DNA from: Lachnospiraceae bacterium | GTDB lineage: Bacteria; Bacillota; Clostridia; Lachnospirales; Lachnospiraceae | NCBI GenBank assembly: GCA_011959805.1 | Contig: BLMC01000019.1 | Location: 1-45,456, forward strand | Length of the DNA stretch: 45,456 nucleotides | Reading direction: 5' to 3' | Part shown: positions 17,785 through 25,946 of the stretch, in pieces | Layout: each line of letters begins with the position of its first letter | How positions within the stretch are numbered: position 1 is the stretch's first letter | Notes under the pieces: generated by a model | Told to the model about the DNA's origin: nothing | The model's input: the letters and a program-made list of their open reading frames with translations, nothing else | Databases searched by the model: none | Position numbers and translations under genes: made by a program

Positions 17785-20700
17785 ATGAAATCCATGTTGA
17801 AGAGAACGACTTTGCGGGAGATTTGGCAAAGCCTTGGACGATATCTCGCTATTTTGGCGATTGTGGCGATGGGGGTTGGATTCTTTGCGGGACTTAAAAT
17901 TACACGTTCGGTTATGATTGGGTCAGCAAATGTCTACTTGGAGGAAAAGCAACTGTATGATTATTGTCTGTTGTCAACTCTTGGTTTTGAGGCAAAGGAT
18001 GTAGTGGCGTTGTCGCAGAAGGAGGATGTCCGCGCTGTGGAAGGGGCAGTCACTGCGGACATTTTGTACGTAGATGAACAGGGAAATGAGGAGGTTATGA
18101 AGGTACATTCCCTGATGAAACAAATCAATGGGCTAGAAATTATCGCTGGTCGGTTGCCAGAAAATGATGCGGAGTGCGTTGTGGATTCGGTTTTGTATGA
18201 TGAGAGTGCGATTGGAACTAGCATCGTATTTTCACAAAACAATACAAAGGAAGATTTGGATTATTTTGTCCATAATCGCTACACAATTGTCGGCATAGTA
18301 CAGGCAAGTGCTTATATTCAGTTTGAGCGGGGGACTACTTCTCTTGGAAATGGCAGAATTAGTGGATTTATGTATGTGTTGCCAGAGGGATTTGACACAG
18401 ACTATTTTACTGAAATTTATGTGAAATTTAATCAGGATTATCCAATTTATTCTGCAGAGTATGATGCGTATATAAACGAAAAAGAAAAAAGTTGGGAAAC
18501 ATATTGTAAAATACAGAGTGAACGCAGATATCAGGAAATTATTGCGAAGGCCCAGAGTGAACTTGCTGACGCGGAGAAAGAGTTTATAGAGGAAAAAGTT
18601 AAAGCGGAACAAGAACTTGCGGATGCTAAAAAAGAGTTAATGGATGCGGAGGCGGAACTTGCAGATGGTAAGATGCAATTTCAAGATGGTGAAAAAGAAA
18701 TCGCGGATAAGAAAGCACTGCTTACAAATAAAAGAAAAGAACTTGTCAACAGTAAGAGTTCTTTGGCGGAACAAAGAGCACAGCTGGAAGTAGCAATTGC
18801 GCAGGCGAATACAGTGCCAGTTGAAGTGATGGATGCGGATTCATTACAACAATTTCAGGTACAGATGCAACAGCTGGAAATGGCTTTAATTCAGATTGAA
18901 GCCGGCGAACAGCAAATAGCTGATGGCGAAGCCGAACTTGAACGCGCACAACGGCAGATAGCAGAGGCAGAACAAAAACTTGCGCAGAGCAAACAAGAAA
19001 TTGAAGAGGGGGAGGCCACGCTTTCTGATGGCTGGGTGGAATATAACGATGGTTATGCAGCGTTTGAGACCAAGATAGCAGAGGCGGAGCGAGAACTTAT
19101 AAAGGCTCGGGAAGATATTGCTTTGATTGTCCAGCCAGATATATATGTCTTGGATAGAGACACCAATATTGGTTATGTGTGTTTTAAGAATGATTCTAGT
19201 ATAGTTGAGGGACTTGCTAATGTGTTTCCCGTGTTCTTTTTTCTTGTGGCGGCATTAGTATGTATGACTACTATGAATCGTATGGTGGAGGAGCAACGTA
19301 CACAGATTGGTGTGCTTAAGGCGCTTGGGTATGGTGAGGTAGCAATTATGGGAAAATACTTATTTTACTCTGGAAGCGCGGCACTTACAGGTTGTATTAT
19401 AGGATATTTGCTTGGAATCCATCTGTTTCCATTTGTAATCTGGGAAGCTTATGGTATGATGTACAAAATGGGTGATATTGTTTTTGATTTTGATGGTGGT
19501 ACAGCGCTTGTATGTCTGACATGTGCATTGCTATGTTCTATGGGTACGACATGGGTATCTTGCCGACATGAACTTAAAGAAGTGGCTGCTGCACTGATGC
19601 GTCCCAAGACACCGAGGGCTGGAAAGCGCGTTTTTTTGGAACGTTTTTTCTTTATTTGGAATCGGTTAAAGTTTCTGCAAAAGGTTTCTGTTCGCAATAT
19701 AATTCGCTATAAGCGGCGATTTTTGATGATGGTAATTGGTATTAGTGGTTGTACTGCCCTGCTGCTTACGGGTTTTGGGATTCGGGATTCTGTCACAGAT
19801 ATCGCGCGCCAACAATTCGAGGAAATTCAGACATATCAACTTAATATTACTTTAAAAAATGATGTTTCGTCCAACAATTCATCTTCTTTGGACACACTAA
19901 AGGAAATGCTTACATCTTACGGTGGTACAGGTATCACTGCGTTTGAGACAACGCTCAACCTGGAGACTGTGGACAGTGTGAAGGCGGTGAATTTAATTGT
20001 AGTGGAAAATCCAGAACAATTGGGTGCGTATATTGATTTACACACCTCCACTGGGGAGAATATTGCATATCCAAAGGACAAAGAAGTAGTTATCTGCGAC
20101 AAGATTGCGCAACGCTATCACATTAAAAAAGGTGATAGGATTCATTTGTATGATGAGAACAGAAAGGAAATTCAAGCTATTGTAAGTGGTATTTGCGAGA
20201 ACTATATTTATAATTATGTGTATTTGAATGCGCAGACCTATGAGAAAGCAATAGGAAAACTTTCGTATAAGAATCTTTATGCGAATCTGGCAGAGGGTGA
20301 AGATTTACATGCAGCGAGCGCAGCACTTATGAAGCTAGAAAATGTGACAGCAGTTTCAGTCAACGCTGATATGTTGACGCGCTTTTCAAGTATGATGAGT
20401 AGCATGAACTATATTGTGTTTGTTATTATTGGTTGTGCGGCAGCACTTGCTTTTATCGTGCTTTATAATCTCAACAATATCAATATTACAGAACGGATTC
20501 GAGAAATTGCGACAATCAAGGTACTTGGATTTTACAAAAATGAGACAGCCGCTTATGTGTTTCGAGAGAATACAATGCTCACAGCAATTGGTTGTGTTGT
20601 GGGGCTACTTCTTGGAAAATTGTTGCATCTGTATGTGATGGATAAAGTTGATATTGACTTGATGTCGTTTGATATCCATATTAGGGTGCTAAGTTATCTT

Positions 20701-20805
20701 TTGAGTATTGTATTAACGTTTGTGTTTACATGGGTTGTCAATTGCATAATGTCCGGGAAGCTTGACAAAATTAATATGGCAGAATCGTTAAAATCGGTAG
20801 ATTAG
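17785..20805 (+). CDS. FtsX-family ABC permease with long coiled-coil insert
   Basis: 1006-residue membrane protein. The first transmembrane helix (about 15-40) is followed by a periplasm-like domain, then a 200-residue charged heptad region (about 245-445) with repeats such as ELADAEKEF, QELADAKKEL and EQQIADGEAELERAQRQIAE. A three-helix FtsX domain follows (about 470-600), then a second extracellular domain and a second FtsX domain (about 870-1000, ending in VTFVFTWVVNCIMSGKLDKI). The layout is a fusion of two MacB/FtsX half-permeases, common in Clostridia. Start at 17785 with TTGGAGG six bases upstream. Cargo unknown: lipid, peptide or cell-wall regulation are possibilities. No two-component genes for antimicrobial peptide sensing are adjacent. 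Confidence 0.93.
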   Translation: MKSMLKRTTLREIWQSLGRYLAILAIVAMGVGFFAGLKITRSVMIGSANVYLEEKQLYDYCLLSTLGFEAKDVVALSQKEDVRAVEGAVTADILYVDEQGNEEVMKVHSLMKQINGLEIIAGRLPENDAECVVDSVLYDESAIGTSIVFSQNNTKEDLDYFVHNRYTIVGIVQASAYIQFERGTTSLGNGRISGFMYVLPEGFDTDYFTEIYVKFNQDYPIYSAEYDAYINEKEKSWETYCKIQSERRYQEIIAKAQSELADAEKEFIEEKVKAEQELADAKKELMDAEAELADGKMQFQDGEKEIADKKALLTNKRKELVNSKSSLAEQRAQLEVAIAQANTVPVEVMDADSLQQFQVQMQQLEMALIQIEAGEQQIADGEAELERAQRQIAEAEQKLAQSKQEIEEGEATLSDGWVEYNDGYAAFETKIAEAERELIKAREDIALIVQPDIYVLDRDTNIGYVCFKNDSSIVEGLANVFPVFFFLVAALVCMTTMNRMVEEQRTQIGVLKALGYGEVAIMGKYLFYSGSAALTGCIIGYLLGIHLFPFVIWEAYGMMYKMGDIVFDFDGGTALVCLTCALLCSMGTTWVSCRHELKEVAAALMRPKTPRAGKRVFLERFFFIWNRLKFLQKVSVRNIIRYKRRFLMMVIGISGCTALLLTGFGIRDSVTDIARQQFEEIQTYQLNITLKNDVSSNNSSSLDTLKEMLTSYGGTGITAFETTLNLETVDSVKAVNLIVVENPEQLGAYIDLHTSTGENIAYPKDKEVVICDKIAQRYHIKKGDRIHLYDENRKEIQAIVSGICENYIYNYVYLNAQTYEKAIGKLSYKNLYANLAEGEDLHAASAALMKLENVTAVSVNADMLTRFSSMMSSMNYIVFVIIGCAAALAFIVLYNLNNINITERIREIATIKVLGFYKNETAAYVFRENTMLTAIGCVVGLLLGKLLHLYVMDKVDIDLMSFDIHIRVLSYLLSIVLTFVFTWVVNCIMSGKLDKINMAESLKSVD

Positions 20806-20848
20806 TGCACTGTAAAGGTATTGTTTATTATTTTGTGATTTTGTTATT

Positions 20849-20887
20849 GTTTGAGGGACTTTGTATTCATTACAAAGTCCCTCAAAC
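20849..20887. terminator. long hairpin between convergent genes
   Basis: A perfect 17-bp inverted repeat (20849-20865 with 20871-20887, loop TTCAT) between the permease (+) and the 2'-5' ligase gene (-). It probably stops transcription from both sides. No long T tract follows on either strand. Confidence 0.65.
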
Positions 20888-20913
20888 AGTTTCGAGTGTG
20901 TTAGAAAAATATG

Positions 20914-21438
20914 TTAATACAGTGTAAAGCGCAGCACATCATCATGCGGATTTACTTTTGCCAGTCCAAGTTCTGTGACTTGCGCTTGAAATACTGAAAA
21001 TTTTTCTTGGACTACAAAAAAGGCTTGTCGCATCTGTTCTGACGATAAAGTTTTTGCAAGTGTAACATGTGGTAGCCATGATTGGGGGTTATAGTATTTA
21101 CTTACAGTTGTCTCTGGAATGCCAGAAATGGCATCGTTGACTTGCAAAGCTAATTCCTGAAGATATGAATTTAGCACAGGCATAATATATAGGACGTATG
21201 GAAACAATTGTCCAACTGTGACAAACTGTATTGTCCCTTGGCGAAGTTTACCCTCAAGCTGTTTTACAGCCGGAATCAAAACGTTCACGCTGCGCGCTTC
21301 GATGGAGGAGAGAGTCATGTGTGGTGGAACTTGTTTTTCTATCATATAATCATTTCCAGATGCGATAGCAATTTGCTCAATCAATGATTGGATTCGCCTG
21401 GTGGAAGCATTGTCAAAGTATACAGATATAAGATACAT
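20914..21438 (-). CDS. 2'-5' RNA ligase / cyclic phosphodiesterase-like protein
   Basis: 174-residue member of the 2H phosphoesterase superfamily. Both HxT motifs are present, PPHMTLSS near residue 40 and LPHVTLAK near residue 130, which form the catalytic pocket for 2',3'-cyclic phosphate chemistry on RNA or nucleotides. The N-terminus MYLISVYFD is typical. The start at 21438 is preferred; a GTG at 21450 leaves no space for a ribosome site, while AGGTG lies about 11 bases before 21438. It lies 81 bases downstream of the YeiH-like gene on the same strand and may share its transcript. Physiological substrate unknown. Confidence 0.82.
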   Translation of the reverse strand: MYLISVYFDNASTRRIQSLIEQIAIASGNDYMIEKQVPPHMTLSSIEARSVNVLIPAVKQLEGKLRQGTIQFVTVGQLFPYVLYIMPVLNSYLQELALQVNDAISGIPETTVSKYYNPQSWLPHVTLAKTLSSEQMRQAFFVVQEKFSVFQAQVTELGLAKVNPHDDVLRFTLY

Positions 21439-21519
21439 AGCAAAAAACACCTGAACTTTCTTTTTCTATAAAATATTTGTCATGCGATTTTTCTATTGTG
21501 ATAGCGCACATGATTCTCC

Positions 21520-22557
21520 TTACCAAATTCCAAGTAAACGCTGCATTAGAAGGCTAATTCCTGTGATGCCAATCCAACAACAAAAACCCATAACAATTGG
21601 TTTGCCACCCATTTTGATTAGCTTGACAATGTTGGTATTGAGACCGATTGCAGCCATTGCAAGTACGATGAAGAACTTACTTAGTTCTTTTATAGGAGAG
21701 AATACACTAGCATCTACACCGAGGGAGACAGCGATTGTGGTGATGATTGATGCGGCGACAAAGTACAAGATAAAAAATGGAAAGATTTTCTTTAGACTTA
21801 CTTTTTTCCCAGCCTCGCCATTGTTCTTTTCATTTTGTGTTCGGATAAATGCTAATACAAGTGTGATTGGAATGATTGCTAATGTTCTAGTAAGCTTTAC
21901 GGTAACTGCGGTATCCAGAGTGCTAGAACCAAGGCTCCACATACTGTCCCAAGTAGAGGCAGCGGCAGTCACAGAGGAAGTATCGTTGACTGCAGTTCCA
22001 GCAAATATACCAAATGCCTCGCCTGTTTCCGTGGCAAATCCAATTAGTTTGCCAAATGTGGGAAAGAGCAGCGCCGCCAATACATTAAAGAAAAAGATAA
22101 CGGAAATAGCTTGTGCCACTTCCTCATCATCTGCGTCAATAACAGGAGCGGTCGCTGCGATTGCAGAACCACCACAGATAGAAGAACCCACGCCAACCAA
22201 TGTGGAAATTTTACCGGGAATATGTATTGTTTTGTGCATTACATATGCAATGACAAGGGATGTTGCAATAGTGCTGATAATAATAGGGAGAGATTGCCTC
22301 CCTGTCTGTACAATGACAGTCAGGTTCATACCAAAGCCAAGTAAAATCACTGCCCACTGCAAAATTTTTTTGGATGTAAATTTAATTCCGCTTTCAAGAG
22401 TAGATTTGTCTTTGAGAAAAAGCGTTACGATCATACCAGTGATAATCGCGATCACTGCGCCGCCAATAATAGGAAATTGTTTTCCCAAAAACCAAGAAGG
22501 AATTGCGATTAACAGACACAAGAGCAGTCCTTTTGCATTTTTTGTCATGAAATTCAT
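21520..22557 (-). CDS. YeiH/UPF0324-family membrane protein, putative anion exporter
   Basis: 345-residue membrane protein with about 10 hydrophobic helices. Family landmarks are [38 protein letters not shown] and [15 protein letters not shown], the two glycine/serine-rich repeats of the YeiH (conserved hypothetical 698) family. Relatives are proposed sulfate exporters in sulfonate metabolism, but most are uncharacterised. The minus-strand start at 22557 follows AAAGGAG by six bases. No sulfur genes are adjacent, so the substrate remains open. Confidence 0.88.
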   Translation of the reverse strand: MNFMTKNAKGLLLCLLIAIPSWFLGKQFPIIGGAVIAIITGMIVTLFLKDKSTLESGIKFTSKKILQWAVILLGFGMNLTVIVQTGRQSLPIIISTIATSLVIAYVMHKTIHIPGKISTLVGVGSSICGGSAIAATAPVIDADDEEVAQAISVIFFFNVLAALLFPTFGKLIGFATETGEAFGIFAGTAVNDTSSVTAAASTWDSMWSLGSSTLDTAVTVKLTRTLAIIPITLVLAFIRTQNEKNNGEAGKKVSLKKIFPFFILYFVAASIITTIAVSLGVDASVFSPIKELSKFFIVLAMAAIGLNTNIVKLIKMGGKPIVMGFCCWIGITGISLLMQRLLGIW

Positions 22558-22803
22558 ATTTTTCTCCTTTGTGAATACCTTTTTTACTTAATTATATCGA
22601 ATATATAAGAATCTGTCTATAAGGAGGTGACGACCGATAAGATATTTTGTGTAGGAAACAAAATGATAAACAACAATAGTGTTTTTACTCTTATTGTAAG
22701 GTTTTATACAAGGATTTTGTTTGAATATAAAATGGATAGTAGGAAGTTCTCCCTAACTATTTCTAAATAAAAAATTAAAACAGTAAAAAAGTGGAAAAAG
22801 CAG
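22558..22803. other. divergent intergenic region before the FASII operon
   Basis: Rich in A and T. The sequence AAGGAGGTGA at 22621-22630 perfectly matches a Shine-Dalgarno site on the + strand, but no credible gene follows. Read on the minus strand it is an anti-Shine-Dalgarno sequence in the leader of the YeiH-like gene. Confidence 0.4.
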
Positions 22804-22832
22804 TTGACAACCGATTCAATTCGGTATATTCT
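22804..22832 (+). promoter_or_regulatory. FASII operon promoter
   Basis: TTGACA (22804-22809), 17-base spacer, TATTCT (22827-22832); transcription would start near 22839. The tandem palindromes begin about 9 bases downstream, so a bound repressor would block promoter escape. Confidence 0.7.
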
Positions 22833-22844
22833 GTAGCAAGAAAA

Positions 22845-22879
22845 TACTTTGATAGTCAAAATATTTGAATATCAAAGTA
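22845..22879. promoter_or_regulatory. tandem FabT-type operators
   Basis: Two 13-bp palindromes TTTGA-N3-TCAAA stand side by side: TTTGATAGTCAAA (22848-22860) and TTTGAATATCAAA (22864-22876). Together they form a 35-bp near-perfect dyad with flanks TACTTTGATA/TATCAAAGTA. The pattern fits the known FabT box of streptococci (TTTGA...TCAAA), and the cluster encodes a FabT-like protein. A further ATCAAAGTAT copy is at 22919-22928, just before the acpP ribosome site. Confidence 0.75.
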
Positions 22880-22956
22880 TCTTGGCAAGCATCAGATGAT
22901 ACTTGTTTTAAGTAAGCAATCAAAGTATTGAATGAAATGAAAGGATGGACTAAATC

Positions 22957-23190
22957 ATGTTAGAAAGAGTAAAGGAAATTATTGAGGAGCAGTTAAATAT
23001 CGAGGGTGTAGAGATTACTGAGGAGACTCGCTTTAAGGAGGATTTGGATGCAGATTCTCTTGATTTGTTTGAGCTTGTGGATGCGTTTCAAGAAGAGTAT
23101 GGTGTGGAGATTCCGCCAGAAGATTTGGAGCAGATTACTACAGTTGGTTCAATTATTAAATATCTGGAAGACAAGGGTGTTGAGGCATAG
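22957..23190 (+). CDS. acpP: acyl carrier protein
   Basis: 77-residue acidic four-helix carrier. The phosphopantetheine attachment serine is Ser34 in DADSLDLFEL, the usual DSL motif. It carries growing acyl chains as thioesters between the Fab enzymes encoded downstream. AAAGGATGG precedes the ATG. It is the first gene of the FASII operon, directly after the FabT-type operators. A typical ACP has V-E-L after DSLD; the FEL variant is mild. Confidence 0.97.
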   Translation: MLERVKEIIEEQLNIEGVEITEETRFKEDLDADSLDLFELVDAFQEEYGVEIPPEDLEQITTVGSIIKYLEDKGVEA

Positions 23191-23276
23191 GAAAACACGA
23201 TATTGGGTCAGAACAAGATAAAACCCTGCAATTGTGTGCATTTGGCGGCAGTAAGCAGGTAGAGACAGGAGCTTGT

Positions 23277-24206
23277 ATGAAAACAAGAGTAACAGAAATC
23301 TTAGGAATAGAGTATCCTATCATTCAGGGTGGCATGGCATGGGTTGCTGAGCATCATCTTGCGGCTGCGGTGTCAAAGGCTGGTGGTCTGGGAATTATTG
23401 GTGCCGGCGGCGCACCAGCTGAGTTTGTTAGAGAACAGATTCAACTTGTAAAAAAAGTAACCGATAAACCGTTTGGCGTCAATATTATGTTGATGAATCC
23501 TGAGGCAGACGCAATAGCACAGGTGGTTGTGGATGAGGGCGTCAAGGTTGTCACAACTGGAGCTGGAAATCCTTCCAAGTATATGAAGTTGTGGAAGATG
23601 GCAGGTGTAAAGGTTATTCCAGTTATTGCTAGCGTCGCGATGGCAAAGTTAATGCAGCGCGGCGGAGCCGATGCAGTTGTTGCGGAGGGAATGGAGAGCG
23701 GCGGTCACATTGGCTCGATCACTACAATGTCTCTAGTGCCCCAGATAGTAGATGCTGTGGAGATTCCGGTCATTGCAGCGGGCGGAATTGCAGATGGCAG
23801 AGGATTTGCAGCAGCATTTATGCTAGGTGCGGAAGCAGTGCAGATTGGCACGCGCTTTGTGGCAGCTACAGAGTCTATCGTGCACGACAATTACAAGGCA
23901 ATGCTCATCAAGGCAAAAGACATTGATTCTGCTGTGACAGGTATGACAACAGGGCATCCTGTTAGAAGTATTCGTAACAAGATGACCAAAGAATACTTAA
24001 AGATGGAAAAGGAAGGGGCGGACTTTATGGAGTTGGAAAAGTTGACGCTTGGTTCGCTCCGAAAAGCTGTCATGGAAGGCGATGTGGTGAATGGAACAGT
24101 TATGGCAGGACAAATTGCAGGGCTTGTCAAAAAAGAACAGCCCTGTAAGGAAATTATAACAGAAATTATGGAACAGGGGTCGCTACTCCTGGGCAAAACA
24201 GATTGA
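23277..24206 (+). CDS. fabK: enoyl-ACP reductase, FMN-dependent
   Basis: 309-residue TIM-barrel flavoenzyme that reduces trans-2-enoyl-ACP with NAD(P)H, the last step of each elongation round. Motifs: IIQGGMAWVAEHHLAAAVSK at the N-terminus, KPFGVNIML, EGMESGGHIGSITT, AAGGIADGRG and QIGTRFVA, all typical of FabK. FabK replaces FabI in streptococci and many Clostridia and is insensitive to triclosan. The start at 23277 follows AGGAG; a longer frame from 23232 has no family similarity. It lies between acpP and fabD, as in streptococcal clusters. Confidence 0.95.
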   Translation: MKTRVTEILGIEYPIIQGGMAWVAEHHLAAAVSKAGGLGIIGAGGAPAEFVREQIQLVKKVTDKPFGVNIMLMNPEADAIAQVVVDEGVKVVTTGAGNPSKYMKLWKMAGVKVIPVIASVAMAKLMQRGGADAVVAEGMESGGHIGSITTMSLVPQIVDAVEIPVIAAGGIADGRGFAAAFMLGAEAVQIGTRFVAATESIVHDNYKAMLIKAKDIDSAVTGMTTGHPVRSIRNKMTKEYLKMEKEGADFMELEKLTLGSLRKAVMEGDVVNGTVMAGQIAGLVKKEQPCKEIITEIMEQGSLLLGKTD

Positions 24207-24273
24207 CAAGATAAATCGAATGGGTGTGATACATCGCCTAAAAGTTGTGCGCGGCTGCGCGGAGGAATAAAAA

Positions 24274-25197
24274 ATGAGTAAAACAGCATTTATTTTCCCA
24301 GGACAAGGTTCCCAGTATGTGGGGATGGGAAAGGACTTTTATGATACATATGAAGAGGCGAAAAAGGTTTACCAGCTCGCTGGAAAGGTGTCACAACTTG
24401 ACATGGAGGAGCTTTGTTTTACCGAGAATGACAGATTGAATATTACAGAGTATACACAGATTGCAATGCTTGCTACAGAGATAGCGATTTTGAAAGTTGT
24501 CGAATCGAAGGGGATAAAGGCGGATATCACAGCGGGACTAAGCCTTGGTGAGTATGGCGCGCTGGCAGCGGCGAGTGTTATGGAGCTGAAGGATTTATTT
24601 TATATTATTAGAAAACGTGGTATTTTTATGCAGGAAGCGTATCCAGAGGGAGGCGCTATGACTGCAATATTGGGGTTAGACAGCGATAAAATTGAACAAA
24701 TTTGTCAGCAGACAGACGGCCTTGTAACAATAGCAAATTATAATTGTCCTGGACAGATTGTTATTACAGGTGAGGAGAAGGCAGTGACAGCGGCAGCAAA
24801 AGCATGTTCTGAAGCAGGCGCAAAGCGTTGTATACCACTTAAAGTTAGCGGTCCATTCCATTCTGAATTGCTAAAAGGTGCGGGAAAGCAACTCGAGAAA
24901 GAACTGTATAGTATTCATCTTAAAAATCCGTCCATACCCTATATTAGCAATGTAGATGCACTTATGGTAACAGAGGCGGCACCAGTGAAAACGCTTCTAA
25001 AAAATCAGGTATCTAGTTCCGTATGCTGGCAGCAGACAATTGAGAAAATGATCGCAGATGGTGTGGATACATTCATAGAAATTGGGCCAGGGAAATCTCT
25101 GAGCGGATTTATGAAAAAAATTAACAGCGATGTAAAATGCATGAATATAGAAAAGCTGGCAGATTTGGATAAAGTGCTGGAGGTAATAGGATGTTAG
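24274..25197 (+). CDS. fabD: malonyl-CoA:ACP transacylase
   Basis: 307 residues. Moves malonate from CoA to AcpP. The first loop is FPGQGSQYVGMGKDF; the nucleophile Ser lies in GLSLGEYGAL; GPFHSELL supplies the histidine region; the acyl-binding Arg lies in KRGIFMQEA. GGAGG is 8 bases before the ATG. It overlaps fabG by 7 bases, so translation is coupled. Confidence 0.96.
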   Translation: MSKTAFIFPGQGSQYVGMGKDFYDTYEEAKKVYQLAGKVSQLDMEELCFTENDRLNITEYTQIAMLATEIAILKVVESKGIKADITAGLSLGEYGALAAASVMELKDLFYIIRKRGIFMQEAYPEGGAMTAILGLDSDKIEQICQQTDGLVTIANYNCPGQIVITGEEKAVTAAAKACSEAGAKRCIPLKVSGPFHSELLKGAGKQLEKELYSIHLKNPSIPYISNVDALMVTEAAPVKTLLKNQVSSSVCWQQTIEKMIADGVDTFIEIGPGKSLSGFMKKINSDVKCMNIEKLADLDKVLEVIGC

Positions 25198-25931
25198 CAG
25201 GTAAGGTAGCTCTTGTGACAGGCGCAGGCAGGGGAATTGGCAAAGAAATTGCGCTTGCGTTGGCAGCAAATGGCGCGACAGTAATTGTAAATTATAATGG
25301 CTCGAAGGAGTGCGCGGAGGAAGTTGTCGCAAAGATTGTCCAAAATGGTGGCTGTGCGGAGGCAATACAGTGTAATGTATCGGATTTTGCGGCGAGTGAG
25401 GCATTTGTTAAAGAAGTGCTTGACAAGTACAAGAAAGTAGATATTCTTGTGAACAACGCAGGTGTTACTAGAGATAACCTAATTATGCGCATGACAGAAG
25501 AAGACTACGATATTGTGCTCGACACCAACCTAAAAGGTGCTTTTCACATGATTCGGCATTTATCTCGCAGCTTTATTAAACAGCGAAGTGGAAAGATTAT
25601 TAACATCTCCTCTGTGAGTGGTGTTCTTGGCAATACAGGACAATCAAATTATTCTGCGTCGAAGGCTGGATTGATTGGACTTACCAAGAGCGTTGCAAGA
25701 GAGTTTGCAAGCCGAGGTGTCAATGTCAATGCAGTTGCACCAGGATTTATCGATACTGATATGACTAAAGGTTTGACGGAGGATGCTAAAAAGGCGTTAA
25801 ACGGTATGATTCCTATGGGAAAGATGGGGAGTACGAAAAATATTGCAGACCTTGTTCTGTTTTTGGCGGGAGAGCAGTCAGACTATATTACCGGACAGGT
25901 CATCTGTGTGGACGGCGGTATGTGTATATAG
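25191..25931 (+). CDS. fabG: 3-oxoacyl-ACP reductase
   Basis: 246-residue short-chain dehydrogenase that reduces 3-ketoacyl-ACP with NADPH. The Rossmann motif is TGAGRGIG (near residue 11). NNAGVTRD is the adenine/structural loop, and the catalytic Ser, Tyr and Lys are in NISSVSG and YSASKAG. The C-terminus ends DYITGQVICVDGGM, as in FabG. It overlaps fabD and is followed by fabF after 15 bases. Confidence 0.96.
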   Translation: MLAGKVALVTGAGRGIGKEIALALAANGATVIVNYNGSKECAEEVVAKIVQNGGCAEAIQCNVSDFAASEAFVKEVLDKYKKVDILVNNAGVTRDNLIMRMTEEDYDIVLDTNLKGAFHMIRHLSRSFIKQRSGKIINISSVSGVLGNTGQSNYSASKAGLIGLTKSVAREFASRGVNVNAVAPGFIDTDMTKGLTEDAKKALNGMIPMGKMGSTKNIADLVLFLAGEQSDYITGQVICVDGGMCI

Positions 25932-25946
25932 AAAGGATAAGGGAAA

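Noticed and set aside
18529-19130. Repetitive-looking Glu/Ala/Leu-rich DNA in the permease gene
   Set aside because: It is a coiled-coil coding region with varied codons, not a DNA repeat.
21482-22591. A 369-codon open frame on the + strand opposite the YeiH-like gene
   Set aside because: The minus-strand frame has clear family motifs and a ribosome site; the + frame is a long antisense shadow without similarity or a ribosome site.
22663-22770. A 35-codon frame after the strong AAGGAGGTGA sequence
   Set aside because: The ribosome-like site is over 30 bases from the ATG, and the peptide shows no recognisable pattern.
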